Assembly: GCF_049673005.1 (NCBI RefSeq)
Contig: NZ_JBATXB010000065.1
Span: forward strand, 1 to 15,479
DNA length: 15,479 nucleotides
Reading direction: 5' to 3'
From: Carnobacterium_A sp049673005
GTDB lineage: Bacteria; Bacillota; Bacilli; Lactobacillales; Carnobacteriaceae
Shown here: piece by piece, positions 1 to 6,819 of the stretch
Layout of the letters: each line of letters opens with the position of its first letter
Numbering within the stretch: the first letter of the stretch is position 1
Translations under genes and position numbers: made by a program
Notes under the pieces: generated by a model
The model's database searches: none
What the model was told of the DNA's origin: nothing
What the model saw: only the letters and a program-made list of their open reading frames with translations

Positions 1-11
1 ATATTATTCAT

Positions 12-82
12 AAGAAGGCCTCTTTCATTTATGTATTTGCCGCTCAAGCATACATTTATGATAGAACGCCTTCTTTCTTTTT
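12..82 (+). terminator. Intrinsic terminator of a gene left of the window
   Basis: The arms AAGAAGGC (12-19) and GCCTTCTT (68-75) pair over 8 bp. The interior can extend the stem imperfectly (ATGTAT at 31-36 with ATACAT at 50-55). A T-rich run follows at 74-82. The gene it would serve lies outside the window. Confidence 0.65.
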
Positions 83-95
83 GCTAGTAAAAAAT

Positions 96-116
96 AATAG
101 TATCTCGAGAACTATT
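96..116. other. Near-perfect palindrome (possible operator)
   Basis: AATAGT (96-101) and ACTATT (111-116) flank the self-complementary octamer TCTCGAGA (103-110), with one unpaired A at 102. It lies in the 213-bp gap before the first gene and has no T-tract, so it looks more like a protein-binding palindrome than a terminator. No regulator is encoded nearby. The rest of 117-295 shows nothing I can name. Confidence 0.3.
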
Positions 117-295
117 TTACACATACCTCTCGTTATGTAATCAACTCAGAGAGTTTCATAGCAAGACTTTCCACCAAAATTGTCATCCTGATCATAAGTA
201 AAGAAAAACCCTACAAAATAACGAATTCTTTTGACTAAGAACTTCTCATAATCGGTCGATTCAAGTACATTATTCCAGTTAGTGACATTGACTAA

Positions 296-324
296 TTGAC
301 AACCCTTTTAAAAAACTTTAAAGT
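296..324 (+). promoter_or_regulatory. Candidate sigma-A promoter for the small membrane protein
   Basis: TTGACA (296-301, perfect -35), a 17-bp spacer, and TAAAGT (319-324, 4 of 6 matches to the -10). The -35 coincides with the TTG that opens the longest reading frame. If this promoter is real, translation must start downstream, near 350. Confidence 0.4.
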
Positions 325-349
325 AACTCCAGTAACAAAAAGACAGGGG

Positions 350-901
350 ATGTTTTCCATTTTAAATAAAAAAACGTACAAATTATTTTTTCTAATTATT
401 TTTAGTATTTTAGTTATTCTTATAGGTATATCTGTTTACTTAACCTCAAACAACGGGAATAAGATTAAAGACACCGAATCTGTTAAAAATAACAAGGCTG
501 TTGTTAATTTAACAAAAGATGATACTGCTTATCAATCAATTTATCCAGAGTATGAAATAGCTTACGTTTATATATTAAATACGTTCTCAAACCAATTAGA
601 TACTCTAGAAAATAATGATTCAATCAAAGAAAATTTTTATACAGTAACGACTGATTTCCAAGAATTGGTCCGTGACTTTATAAAAAAAGTTCCTGATTCA
701 CCTTCAGCTTTTCAAGAGAGCAGAGATTTTGCTCTCTCGAGTGCTCTAAAAACTCAAAAGGCGCTCAAAGAATACGAACAACTTGCAAAAGAAGGCAACT
801 TAACTTTTTTAGAAGATAAGAAAAGTCTTTTAAATGATGCTGTTTCTGATTTTAAGAAAAGTCAGGAAAACTATTTAGATAGAATGGAACTGTTAAACTA
901 A
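350..901 (+). CDS. Small single-pass membrane protein, function unknown
   Basis: I do not recognise the family. Counted from the ATG at 350 the protein has 183 aa. A short basic N-terminus (LNKKTYK) is followed by one hydrophobic segment at about residues 12-32, then a 150-residue hydrophilic, probably helical domain expected outside the cell. There is no lipobox, LPXTG or known catalytic motif. The segment may be an uncleaved anchor or a signal peptide; no clear AXA site is visible. The start is uncertain. The frame opens at a TTG at 296, giving 201 aa, but that TTG has no ribosome binding site and lies inside a good -35 box. The ATG at 350 has AGGGG directly against it, which is unusually close; an ATT at 359 would have better spacing but is a rare start. 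The gene is monocistronic and ends about 50 bp before the hairpin of repeat copy 1. Confidence 0.6.
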   Translation: MFSILNKKTYKLFFLIIFSILVILIGISVYLTSNNGNKIKDTESVKNNKAVVNLTKDDTAYQSIYPEYEIAYVYILNTFSNQLDTLENNDSIKENFYTVTTDFQELVRDFIKKVPDSPSAFQESRDFALSSALKTQKALKEYEQLAKEGNLTFLEDKKSLLNDAVSDFKKSQENYLDRMELLN

Positions 902-921
902 TTTTATTCCCTCTGAAAAAA

Positions 922-1048
922 GGGGCTGGGACATAACTAATTAAAACTTAAAAAAGGCTTGAAATCAATTTTACAAAAAATTGATTTCAAGCCTTTTTAT
1001 TAGTCTAATTTTAGTGGAGAATTATATTTATACTTTTGTCTCATCCTC
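922..1048 (-). repeat. Dispersed intergenic repeat, copy 1
   Basis: A 127-bp element lies between two convergent genes. Its ends form an imperfect inverted repeat: 917-938 against 1032-1053 match at 17 of 22 positions once flanking A and T runs are included, and the left end reads GGCTGGGACATAACT. The centre is a 22-bp perfect hairpin. Read on the minus strand, the whole element aligns with copy 2 at 11812-11942, flanks included (for example GACTAATAAAAAGGCTTG in both). The strand given is relative to copy 2. It carries no gene. Confidence 0.8.
951..998. terminator. Bidirectional terminator hairpin in repeat copy 1
   Basis: The 22-bp arms 951-972 and 977-998 pair perfectly around the loop ACAA. 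The stem starts with AAAAA and ends with TTTTT, so both strands finish in a U run. It lies between the convergent small membrane protein gene and mgsA, and would end both transcripts. Confidence 0.85.
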
Positions 1049-1057
1049 TTTTTAAAT

Positions 1058-1486
1058 CTAAAATTCTGTATTTAAGACCGTACGTCCAGCATGATGGTGA
1101 ATTTTTCTCCAGTCTACTAAACCTTCACCTAAACCTCTTAATAAAATTTCACCCGTTCCCATATTAGTAGCTAAAGGAATTTCGTAGACGTCACTCAACC
1201 TTAACAGAGCACTAACATCTGGTTCATGTGGTTGAGCTGTTAACGGATCTCTTAAAAAAATTACCATATCTATTTTATCATCTGAAATGTAAGCTCCTAT
1301 TTGTTGGTCTCCACCTAATGGACCAGACTTAAATCGATGAACATCTAGACCCGTTGCATCAATAATTCTTTTTCCTGTTGTTCCTGTGGCGTAAAGAGAA
1401 TGTTCTTTTAAAATATCTTGATAAGATGAAATTAGTTTGACCATTTCATCTTTTTTCTTATCATGAGCAATCAATGCAATATTCAA
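1058..1486 (-). CDS. mgsA: Methylglyoxal synthase
   Basis: Converts dihydroxyacetone phosphate to methylglyoxal and phosphate, a cytosolic bypass of lower glycolysis used when sugar phosphates build up. The 142-aa protein has the usual family length. Visible motifs are the N-terminal NIALIAHDKKK, ATGTTG (33-38) for phosphate binding, SGPLGGDQQ (54-62) and RDPLTAQPHEPD (79-90). By alignment to the E. coli enzyme, the catalytic aspartate is D60 in GGDQQ; D80, H87, D90 and H8 match other active-site residues. I place the start at a TTG (1486-1484), seven codons inside the longest frame: GGAGG lies 7 nt upstream of this TTG, and those seven extra codons are the ribosome binding site itself. The gene is separate from the chemoreceptor upstream, whose terminator lies between them, and it ends at the repeat hairpin. 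Confidence 0.95.
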   Translation of the reverse strand: MNIALIAHDKKKDEMVKLISSYQDILKEHSLYATGTTGKRIIDATGLDVHRFKSGPLGGDQQIGAYISDDKIDMVIFLRDPLTAQPHEPDVSALLRLSDVYEIPLATNMGTGEILLRGLGEGLVDWRKIHHHAGRTVLNTEF

Positions 1487-1493
1487 TCTTACT

Positions 1494-1501
1494 CCTCCTT
1501 T
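1494..1501 (-). promoter_or_regulatory. mgsA ribosome binding site (decides the TTG start)
   Basis: AAAGGAGG on the minus strand, 7 nt before the TTG at 1486. An ATG at 1507 opens the longest frame, but this site lies inside that frame, so the ATG cannot use it. Confidence 0.8.
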
Positions 1502-1566
1502 ATTCAATCTATTCTATAATAATCATAACATGGAAATACCGATATCGCATTTTTAACTTAGAAAGT

Positions 1567-1621
1567 AAAAAAGGAAGTCTCAATCTAGTTATCTTAATAG
1601 ATAGTTAAATTGAGATTTCCT
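1567..1621 (-). terminator. Terminator of the chemoreceptor gene
   Basis: On the minus strand, AGGAAATCTCAATTTAACTAT (complement of 1601-1621, ends approximate) pairs imperfectly with 1572-1592 around a short loop, and a U run follows (the A run at 1567-1572 on the plus strand). It lies just after the chemoreceptor stop, so mgsA needs its own promoter in 1508-1566. That stretch is AT-rich, with several -10-like sequences but no clear pair. Confidence 0.75.
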
Positions 1622-1645
1622 ATAAATAGATAGGTTAAAAGAACA

Positions 1646-3763
1646 TTAGCTTTCTTCTACAATAAATTGTTTTACTATCTCATCAAGTTCATGCACGATT
1701 TTATTCATTTCAATAGTTGAATCTACCACATTCTCAATTTGATTTTGTTGTGAAAGAGAAGCCGCACTAACTTCTTGTGCGGAAGCAGCTGTTTCCTCTG
1801 ATACTGCTGCAATATTTTGGATTGCATAAAGTGCTTGATCTTTATGAGCAATCATTTCCTCCAAATTAGCAGTCAATTTAATAATAGAACCATTCATTTG
1901 TTCGGTTAGTTTCCAATTATCTTTAAATGATTGTTCTGTGCTTGCAACGGATTGATTTTGGCTTTCCATTGACTCAACATTTTTATTTATTACAAGTACC
2001 GTCGTTTTTGTTTCGACCAATATCTCTCGAACAGTATTTTGAATAGCTTCTGTTTCATTACTTGATTGTTCAGCTAGTTTTCGGACTTCATTGGCTACCA
2101 CTGCAAAACCTGCTCCTTGTTCACCTGCACGAGCGGCTTCAATACTAGCATTTAAAGCTAATAAATTCGTTTGTGCTGTAATAGCTTGGATTGAAACAAT
2201 TACTTGATTAATCCCTGATATCTTTTGAGTAAGGATGTCGATTTGTTTTTGAACTTGTTCATTAACATCGTTTGCACTTATATTATGCTTACGTAATTTT
2301 TCAACTTCTTGTATTCCTTGTTCTGTTGATTCGACTGTTTTACGTGATAAGCCACTCATTTCTTTTGAAAGCTTAGCTAAGTTATTAATTTGACGAGCAA
2401 GATCGTCTACACTTCTGTTGGTTTCTTCAGCATCTTCTGCTTGCTTAGATGCACCTTGAGCAATCTCTTCCGTTGCAACGGATACATCTCTACTAGACGA
2501 TACAATTTCTTCAAATACATTATTAACATGATTTGACGAATTATTTAGTCTTGTAGAAGCTTCTTTTACAGCAGAGATTGCACGGCTAGTTTGATCTAGC
2601 ATATGATTATAAGAAGTTGTTACTCCACCAATTTCATCTTCTTTAATGTATTTTCCATTTACTACTTTAGTCAGATCTCCACTTGCTGCTACTTCCATGG
2701 ATTTCTGCAATCGAGCTAAGGGTTTTATTTGTTTGAAAATAAGTAAAGCACTAGTTAAAGATAATAGTATTGCCATGATAATACCAGAAATAATTGAAAA
2801 ATTTAATGTCATAGTAAATGGCTTTAAGATTTGGCTACGTGGTAAAACAGTTTGTATGCTCCATACTTCCGGTACTTTTTCCAAGTCTAATGGAACAATT
2901 GTGTTAAAAGCTTGTTCTCCGAAACTCTTGGACTCAACATAAATTGTATCTGTTTCTCCCTTATTTAATTTTTCTTTAGTCGATTCCCAATCAATCGAAT
3001 TTCTCATATCCGTTCCTATCATTTCTTTTTTCAAACTATTAGCAATGAGTATCCCTTTATCTGAAATAATCGAAGCATAACCACCTGAAGGTTTGATTGT
3101 TTCTACTAATTCATTTAAATAATCCATTGAAAATGACGCTGCAACGATACCTAAAAAATCCCCAGATTCTGATATTAATGGAACAGATAACGTAGACACT
3201 AATGTTTTTATTCCGTTTATCTCTATTTCTTTAGGATCCAGTAACGTTACCTGTTTATTTTTTTTAGGTGCCTGGTACCACTCTGATTCTTCCTCTGAAT
3301 CTAAATTTCCTGCTCTTTCAACCTCTATCTTGTTACTATCCATAAAAGTAACTGAAGAAAAACGACCTTTATCGTCTATCAAATTTAGATTAGTCTGATT
3401 CTGTGAATTGATTGCTTCTTCCTCAAGCACTACCGTTAGCCCAAATAGCTGAGTATTGTTCATAAAGTTCGCTTCTGTTGCCTTAAGTATTTCTTCAGAA
3501 GTTAATAGATCTTCGGCGTGAAGGCTCTCAAAAAGAACAGCCGTCGTTTCTAATAACACACTTGTTTTAATGAACTGTTCTTTTAGCTGACCCGTTACTT
3601 TTTGAGCTCGTATTACTGTGGCTTCTTCAGTATTTTTCACGGTTTGATGATAACTATAGAAGCTTGTTAGTGCAGTATAGATTATAAATAACCCTAAAAA
3701 TAATCCAATGATTGCTGCTGATAGTTTCCAAACAATACTTTTCGTTTGTTTCATTTGTTTCAT
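1646..3763 (-). CDS. Methyl-accepting chemotaxis protein with a dCache-type sensor
   Basis: A transmembrane chemoreceptor of 705 aa that would bind a small molecule outside the cell and control CheA through CheW. Order: cytoplasmic basic start (MKQMKQTKS), membrane segment about 13-35, extracellular double-Cache-like domain about 36-315, membrane segment about 321-343, HAMP about 344-398, then the long signalling coiled coil. The conserved hairpin tip is at about 526-568 (ITAQTNLLALNASIEAARAG, then FAVVANEVRKLAEQS). No C-terminal NWETF-like tether is seen. In the sensor, W162-Y163 recalls the amino-acid-binding dCache motif, but the arginine expected two residues earlier is a serine, so the ligand is open. 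The ATG at 3763 has GAGGGGG 8 nt upstream. It has a terminator of its own and no che genes beside it, so it is an orphan receptor whose partners must lie elsewhere. Confidence 0.95.
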   Translation of the reverse strand: MKQMKQTKSIVWKLSAAIIGLFLGLFIIYTALTSFYSYHQTVKNTEEATVIRAQKVTGQLKEQFIKTSVLLETTAVLFESLHAEDLLTSEEILKATEANFMNNTQLFGLTVVLEEEAINSQNQTNLNLIDDKGRFSSVTFMDSNKIEVERAGNLDSEEESEWYQAPKKNKQVTLLDPKEIEINGIKTLVSTLSVPLISESGDFLGIVAASFSMDYLNELVETIKPSGGYASIISDKGILIANSLKKEMIGTDMRNSIDWESTKEKLNKGETDTIYVESKSFGEQAFNTIVPLDLEKVPEVWSIQTVLPRSQILKPFTMTLNFSIISGIIMAILLSLTSALLIFKQIKPLARLQKSMEVAASGDLTKVVNGKYIKEDEIGGVTTSYNHMLDQTSRAISAVKEASTRLNNSSNHVNNVFEEIVSSSRDVSVATEEIAQGASKQAEDAEETNRSVDDLARQINNLAKLSKEMSGLSRKTVESTEQGIQEVEKLRKHNISANDVNEQVQKQIDILTQKISGINQVIVSIQAITAQTNLLALNASIEAARAGEQGAGFAVVANEVRKLAEQSSNETEAIQNTVREILVETKTTVLVINKNVESMESQNQSVASTEQSFKDNWKLTEQMNGSIIKLTANLEEMIAHKDQALYAIQNIAAVSEETAASAQEVSAASLSQQNQIENVVDSTIEMNKIVHELDEIVKQFIVEES

Positions 3764-3880
3764 TTTTACATCCCCCTCAATCCTTTTATGCTATGGTTAC
3801 ATCGTTAATCTACTTTTTAATTAAAAGGGGTCTATTTTTTTGGTTTTTAATGAATAGGTTTTTTCTTATTCATAGTCAGA

Positions 3881-3888
3881 TTATCGGC
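3881..3888 (-). promoter_or_regulatory. Possible sigma-28 (SigD/FliA) -10 for the chemoreceptor
   Basis: The minus strand reads GCCGATAA, a perfect match to the motility sigma factor -10, about 118 bp before the receptor ATG. The TAAA expected about 15 bp upstream is missing (the sequence there is ACTC), so the match is only half a promoter. Chemoreceptor genes are common members of this regulon. Confidence 0.35.
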
Positions 3889-4044
3889 TATTTTAAATGG
3901 TCTGAGTTGTTACACAAAATAATTTTTCCTTGTTTTCTCAAAAGTGATTCCCTCTTATAATTAAATCTAAATCCTATTTTCTTAAATTTAGGTCATATAG
4001 CATCAAATTTAGAATCGGTAATAGTTTAATAAAATTAATCTCTT

Positions 4045-4107
4045 CTCACAGTATTTTCATCTTACTTCTTAACAAAAAAAGTATCCTTTATTCACAGTTT
4101 CTTCATA
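4045..4107 (+). promoter_or_regulatory. Paired direct-repeat boxes upstream of a candidate sRNA
   Basis: Two similar sites lie 46 bp apart: CTCACA-N5-TTCATC (4045-4061) and TTCACA-N5-TTCATA (4091-4107). Each is a pair of half-sites on an 11-bp repeat, the layout bound by OmpR/PhoP-family response regulators. TTCACA fits the TT(A/C/T)A(C/T)A form known for PhoP in Bacillus. The second site ends 9 bp before a TATAGT -10 and covers the place where a -35 should be, as expected for an activator. Which regulator binds is unknown. Confidence 0.4.
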
Positions 4108-4116
4108 CTTAATTAG

Positions 4117-4122
4117 TATAGT
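4117..4122 (+). promoter_or_regulatory. -10 box of the candidate sRNA promoter
   Basis: TATAGT (5 of 6 matches) lies just downstream of the direct-repeat boxes. The -35 position (4094-4099, ACAGTT) has no consensus, so the promoter probably needs an activator. Transcription would start near 4129. Confidence 0.4.
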
Positions 4123-4128
4123 AAGGAC

Positions 4129-4240
4129 ATACCAATAACAACCAACTTTTTTATATTTTCATTTTACCTGGTACTCCTCCAAAGTATAGGTATTACTCCT
4201 TTTAGCCACTTGCTTTATAGCAAGTGGCTTTTTGTTTTTT
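4129..4240 (+). ncRNA. Candidate small regulatory RNA with anti-Shine-Dalgarno motifs
   Basis: A stretch of about 110 nt with a promoter-like sequence in front and a strong terminator at its end, but no ribosome binding site or ATG-started frame. Two motifs begin with TACTCCT: TACTCCTCC (4172-4180) and TACTCCTTTT (4194-4203). Both are complementary to Shine-Dalgarno sequences. The first can sit in a hairpin (ACCT 4166-4169 with AGGT 4188-4191, TACT 4172-4175 with AGTA 4183-4186) that exposes CCTCCAA in its loop; the second is unpaired before the terminator stem. This plan resembles CU-rich sRNAs that block ribosome binding in Gram-positives (LhrC in Listeria, csRNAs in streptococci), though I see no sequence identity that would name it. 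The 5' end and the function are inferred. Confidence 0.45.
4204..4240 (+). terminator. Strong terminator in front of the proB leader
   Basis: AGCCACTTGCT (4204-4214) and AGCAAGTGGCT (4219-4229) form a perfect 11-bp stem with the loop TTAT, followed by a T-rich tract to 4241. No protein gene ends upstream on this strand: the nearest gene to the left is the minus-strand chemoreceptor. It is therefore best explained as the end of the small RNA. Confidence 0.85.
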
Positions 4241-4539
4241 TACTATCGTGTAAAAACTTAAAACTACTAAGACATAGTATAGTAGTTGTTACACTCAAGC
4301 GTTTCGTTTGAGTGATGACTAGATACGTATTCATTATGATTCTTAGTCAATGATCGTTTAAGATCTTTTATAGATTATTTGAAAAATGATTATCTTATAC
4401 TTCTTAAAGATGATTCACTCTTCTATACTATTTTTATTTCAACAATCTATAAAATTTGGATGATAGTCTTTTTACTAGAAAACTGTTAAAATGGTAGGCA
4501 ATTGAAGTTCATCTAGATTAAATTCTAAATGACTCTATT
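4241..4539 (+). other. proBA upstream region with two hairpins, no T-box seen
   Basis: About 300 bp without a gene. Two hairpins are visible: AACTACTA/TAGTAGTT (4262-4269 with 4280-4287) and a 10-bp stem with one G-U pair (4292-4301 with 4305-4314, loop TTT). The T-box core (AGGGTGG..ACCGCG), which controls proline genes in some Firmicutes, is absent. Possible -10 sequences occur at 4278-4283 (TATAGT) and near 4487-4493 (TTAAAAT after TG), but neither has a convincing -35, so the proB promoter is not placed. Confidence 0.35.
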
Positions 4540-4560
4540 TTGAAAGAATGGATGGGTGTA

Positions 4561-5379
4561 ATGAATAAAACAGCAAGGCAAAATTTAGCATCATGCAAAC
4601 GCGTTATCATAAAAGTCGGTACTAGTACGATTATGTACCCTAATGGAACAGTCAACCTACAAAGACTAGACAAGTTATCTTTTGTTCTTAGTGATTTAAG
4701 AAATCAAGGAAAAGAAGTTATTCTAGTTTCTTCAGGAGCAGTCGGGGTAGGTCTTCACCGCTTAAAACTACAACAATCCCCTAGATCAATTCCAGAACAA
4801 CAAGCTGTTGCTTCTGTTGGACAAAGTGAGTTAATGAGTTTATACAGTACTTTTTTCTTTAATTACGGACAGATTATTGGGCAAGTCTTAATGACTCGAG
4901 ATATTGTTGTTTTCCCTGAAAGTCGTTTGAATGCAATTAATACTTTTGAGCAACTACTTAAACAAAAGGTTATTCCAATTGTTAATGAGAACGATACCGT
5001 CGCTGTCGACGAATTAGATCATGCTACTAAATTTGGTGATAACGATAAACTATCCGCTATCGTAGCAGAAATCACTCAAGCTGATCTATTGATTATGTTA
5101 TCAGATATTGATGGGTTTTATGATCGAAATCCTAATGAAGATGAAAAAGCTAATTTATTTCATGAAATTAATCATATTACACCCGAATTATTCTCACTAG
5201 CAGGTGGCGTAGGGTCTAAATTTGGGACAGGTGGTATGATTTCAAAATTAAAGGCTGCTGAACATGTTTTAAAACATTCTAGTAAAATGGTGCTAGCAAA
5301 TGGCGCAAATCCAACAGATATTTTTAAAATTATTGCTGGTGAAGAAATTGGTACGCTTTTTGTCCCTGAACACAACTAG
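4561..5379 (+). CDS. proB: Glutamate 5-kinase
   Basis: Phosphorylates L-glutamate with ATP to gamma-glutamyl phosphate, the first and usually feedback-inhibited step of proline synthesis, in the cytosol. Counted from the ATG at 4561 it has 272 aa and is a single amino-acid kinase domain: VIIKVGTSTI (15-24, phosphate binding), VSSGAVGVG (56-64), VNENDTVAVDE (141-151), FGDNDKLSAIVA (158-169, glutamate site), LSDIDGFYDRNP (180-191) and GTGGMISKLKAA (222-233, ATP lysine region). The C-terminal PUA domain of the longer enzymes (about 365 aa in E. coli) is absent, as in many lactic acid bacteria. The start is not certain: the frame opens at a TTG at 4540, with another ATG at 4552, and none has a strong ribosome binding site. 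I chose 4561 because it gives the usual N-terminus. It forms an operon with proA, 23 bp downstream. Confidence 0.95.
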   Translation: MNKTARQNLASCKRVIIKVGTSTIMYPNGTVNLQRLDKLSFVLSDLRNQGKEVILVSSGAVGVGLHRLKLQQSPRSIPEQQAVASVGQSELMSLYSTFFFNYGQIIGQVLMTRDIVVFPESRLNAINTFEQLLKQKVIPIVNENDTVAVDELDHATKFGDNDKLSAIVAEITQADLLIMLSDIDGFYDRNPNEDEKANLFHEINHITPELFSLAGGVGSKFGTGGMISKLKAAEHVLKHSSKMVLANGANPTDIFKIIAGEEIGTLFVPEHN

Positions 5380-5402
5380 CCATTAGAAAGGAAGACAAAT
5401 TA

Positions 5403-6647
5403 ATGAAAACATTAATTGAATTAGGCGAAGAAGCAAAAAAGGCAAGCCGTTATCTAGCGCTAGCTTCAACAAAAGAAAAAAATAAGGTCTTAAAAACGAT
5501 GAGTTTGGCAATTATTGATCATGCTGACGAAATTTTATTAGCTAATCAAAAAGATTTAATAGCAGCTAAAGAAAATAACATTCCAGAGACACTTTTAGAC
5601 CGACTAATTTTAAACGTCAATCGTCTTCAAGAAATGGCAGACGGCTTAGCTCAAATTGCTGATTTACCTGACCCTATAGGAATGGTTGAGGGTATGTGGA
5701 AGAATGAAGCCGGTCTAACTATCGGAAAACAAAGTGTTCCTCTCGGAGTAATCGGTATTATTTATGAATCTCGCCCCAATGTTACGACAGACGCTGGAGC
5801 TTTATGCTTTAAGTCAGGTAACGCTGTTATCTTAAGAGGTGGCAAAGAAGCGATTCACTCAAATACTGCCTTAATTAAAGTCCTTCAAGATACATTAGTA
5901 TTTAGTGGTTTTCCTAAAGCTTGTCTTCAATTAGTTGAAGATACTTCTAGAGAAACCGCTCGTGAGATGATGCGCTTGAATCGTTATTTAGATGTCTTAA
6001 TCCCTCGCGGTGGGGCACGCCTAATCCAAACTGTAATGGAAACGGCGACCGTTCCTGTTATTGAAACTGGGACAGGCAATTGTCATGTTTATATCGATAA
6101 AGATGCACAGTTAAAAATGGCAACGGATATCATTGTTAATGCAAAGTGTTCTCGCCCTTCTGTTTGTAATGCTGCGGAAACTTTATTAATTCATGAAGAC
6201 GTGGCTGCCAAATTTTTACCTTTTATCGAAAAAGCTTTAGCTGAATACAACGTTGAACTCCGAGCAGATAAAAAAGCTTATCAATTTCTAAAAAAAGCCG
6301 TACCTGCAACATTAGAAGATTGGGAAACCGAATTTCTCGATTTTATCTTAGCTATCAAAGTTGTTTCTTCGTTAGAAGAGGCCATTACACACATCAACCA
6401 ATATAGCACAGGACATTCAGAATCTATTGTCACAGATAATTATTTTTCAGGCCAACAATTTCATCGGGAAGTTGATTCTTCAACTGTTTATATTAACGCT
6501 TCAACGCGTTTTACAGACGGTTTTGAATTTGGCTTTGGGGCAGAGATTGGCATTAGTACTCAAAAGTTACATGCACGTGGACCAATGGGATTAGCTGAAT
6601 TAACATCTTCTAAGTATATTGTCTTTGGAGAAGGACAAATTCGTTAG
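5403..6647 (+). CDS. proA: Glutamate-5-semialdehyde dehydrogenase (gamma-glutamyl phosphate reductase)
   Basis: Reduces gamma-glutamyl phosphate with NADPH to glutamate-5-semialdehyde, which cyclises to pyrroline-5-carboxylate; the second step of proline synthesis, coupled to ProB because the intermediate is unstable. The 414-aa protein has the full family length and the aldehyde-dehydrogenase fold. Visible are VPLGVIGIIYESRPNVT (112-128), KSGNAVILRGGKEA (137-150), PRGGARLI (201-208), ETGTGNCHVY (221-230) and NAKCSRPSVCNAAETLL (246-262), with C255 the catalytic cysteine. Near the C-terminus, FGFGAEIGISTQKLHARGP is the typical ending. The ATG follows AAAGGAAG at good spacing. It is the second gene of proBA. 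ProC, needed to finish proline, is not in the window. Confidence 0.97.
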   Translation: MKTLIELGEEAKKASRYLALASTKEKNKVLKTMSLAIIDHADEILLANQKDLIAAKENNIPETLLDRLILNVNRLQEMADGLAQIADLPDPIGMVEGMWKNEAGLTIGKQSVPLGVIGIIYESRPNVTTDAGALCFKSGNAVILRGGKEAIHSNTALIKVLQDTLVFSGFPKACLQLVEDTSRETAREMMRLNRYLDVLIPRGGARLIQTVMETATVPVIETGTGNCHVYIDKDAQLKMATDIIVNAKCSRPSVCNAAETLLIHEDVAAKFLPFIEKALAEYNVELRADKKAYQFLKKAVPATLEDWETEFLDFILAIKVVSSLEEAITHINQYSTGHSESIVTDNYFSGQQFHREVDSSTVYINASTRFTDGFEFGFGAEIGISTQKLHARGPMGLAELTSSKYIVFGEGQIR

Positions 6648-6819
6648 CCTTACCTAACTTTTAAGATAAATTTTATAAGTACATTAACATTACCTATTGG
6701 GAGAACTTAAAAGAACTCTTTCATAAATTTCGGGTTCTCCACAGATGGGTAACTGTTATGAGCAAAAATGATTATTCTAAATGCTAAACAGGTACTTTTA
6801 TATTTTATTTTTTACATTT
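6648..6819 (+). other. proA 3' region with possible long-range RNA helices
   Basis: Between the proA stop and its terminator lie about 170 nt that can fold: GGAGAAC (6700-6706) with GTTCTCC (6734-6740), enclosed by TACCT/GGGTA (6691-6695 with 6747-6751). A competing helix GTAACTGTT/AACAGGTAC (6749-6757 with 6787-6795, one mismatch) uses some of the same bases. No reading frame with a ribosome binding site is seen. It may be a long 3' UTR or a separate small RNA; the sequence does not decide. Confidence 0.3.

Noticed and set aside
2646..2942. Plus-strand frame of 98 aa inside the chemoreceptor gene
   Set aside because: Shadow frame antisense to a well-supported gene; no ribosome binding site and no recognisable domain.
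3712..3960. Plus-strand frame of 82 aa across the chemoreceptor start and its upstream region
   Set aside because: Phe/Leu-rich translation of AT-rich DNA without a ribosome binding site; overlaps the receptor's start and possible promoter.
3905..4294. 11-bp direct repeat AGTTGTTACAC at 3905-3915 and 4284-4294
   Set aside because: In AT-rich DNA of this length one such match is not very unlikely by chance, and neither copy sits at a clear promoter position.
4117..4310. Open frame running through the candidate sRNA on the plus strand
   Set aside because: It has no ATG, GTG or TTG with a ribosome binding site and crosses a strong terminator, so it is unlikely to be translated.
4241..4539. T-box or other known riboswitch for proBA
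   Set aside because: The T-box core sequence is absent and the hairpins seen match no riboswitch class I know.
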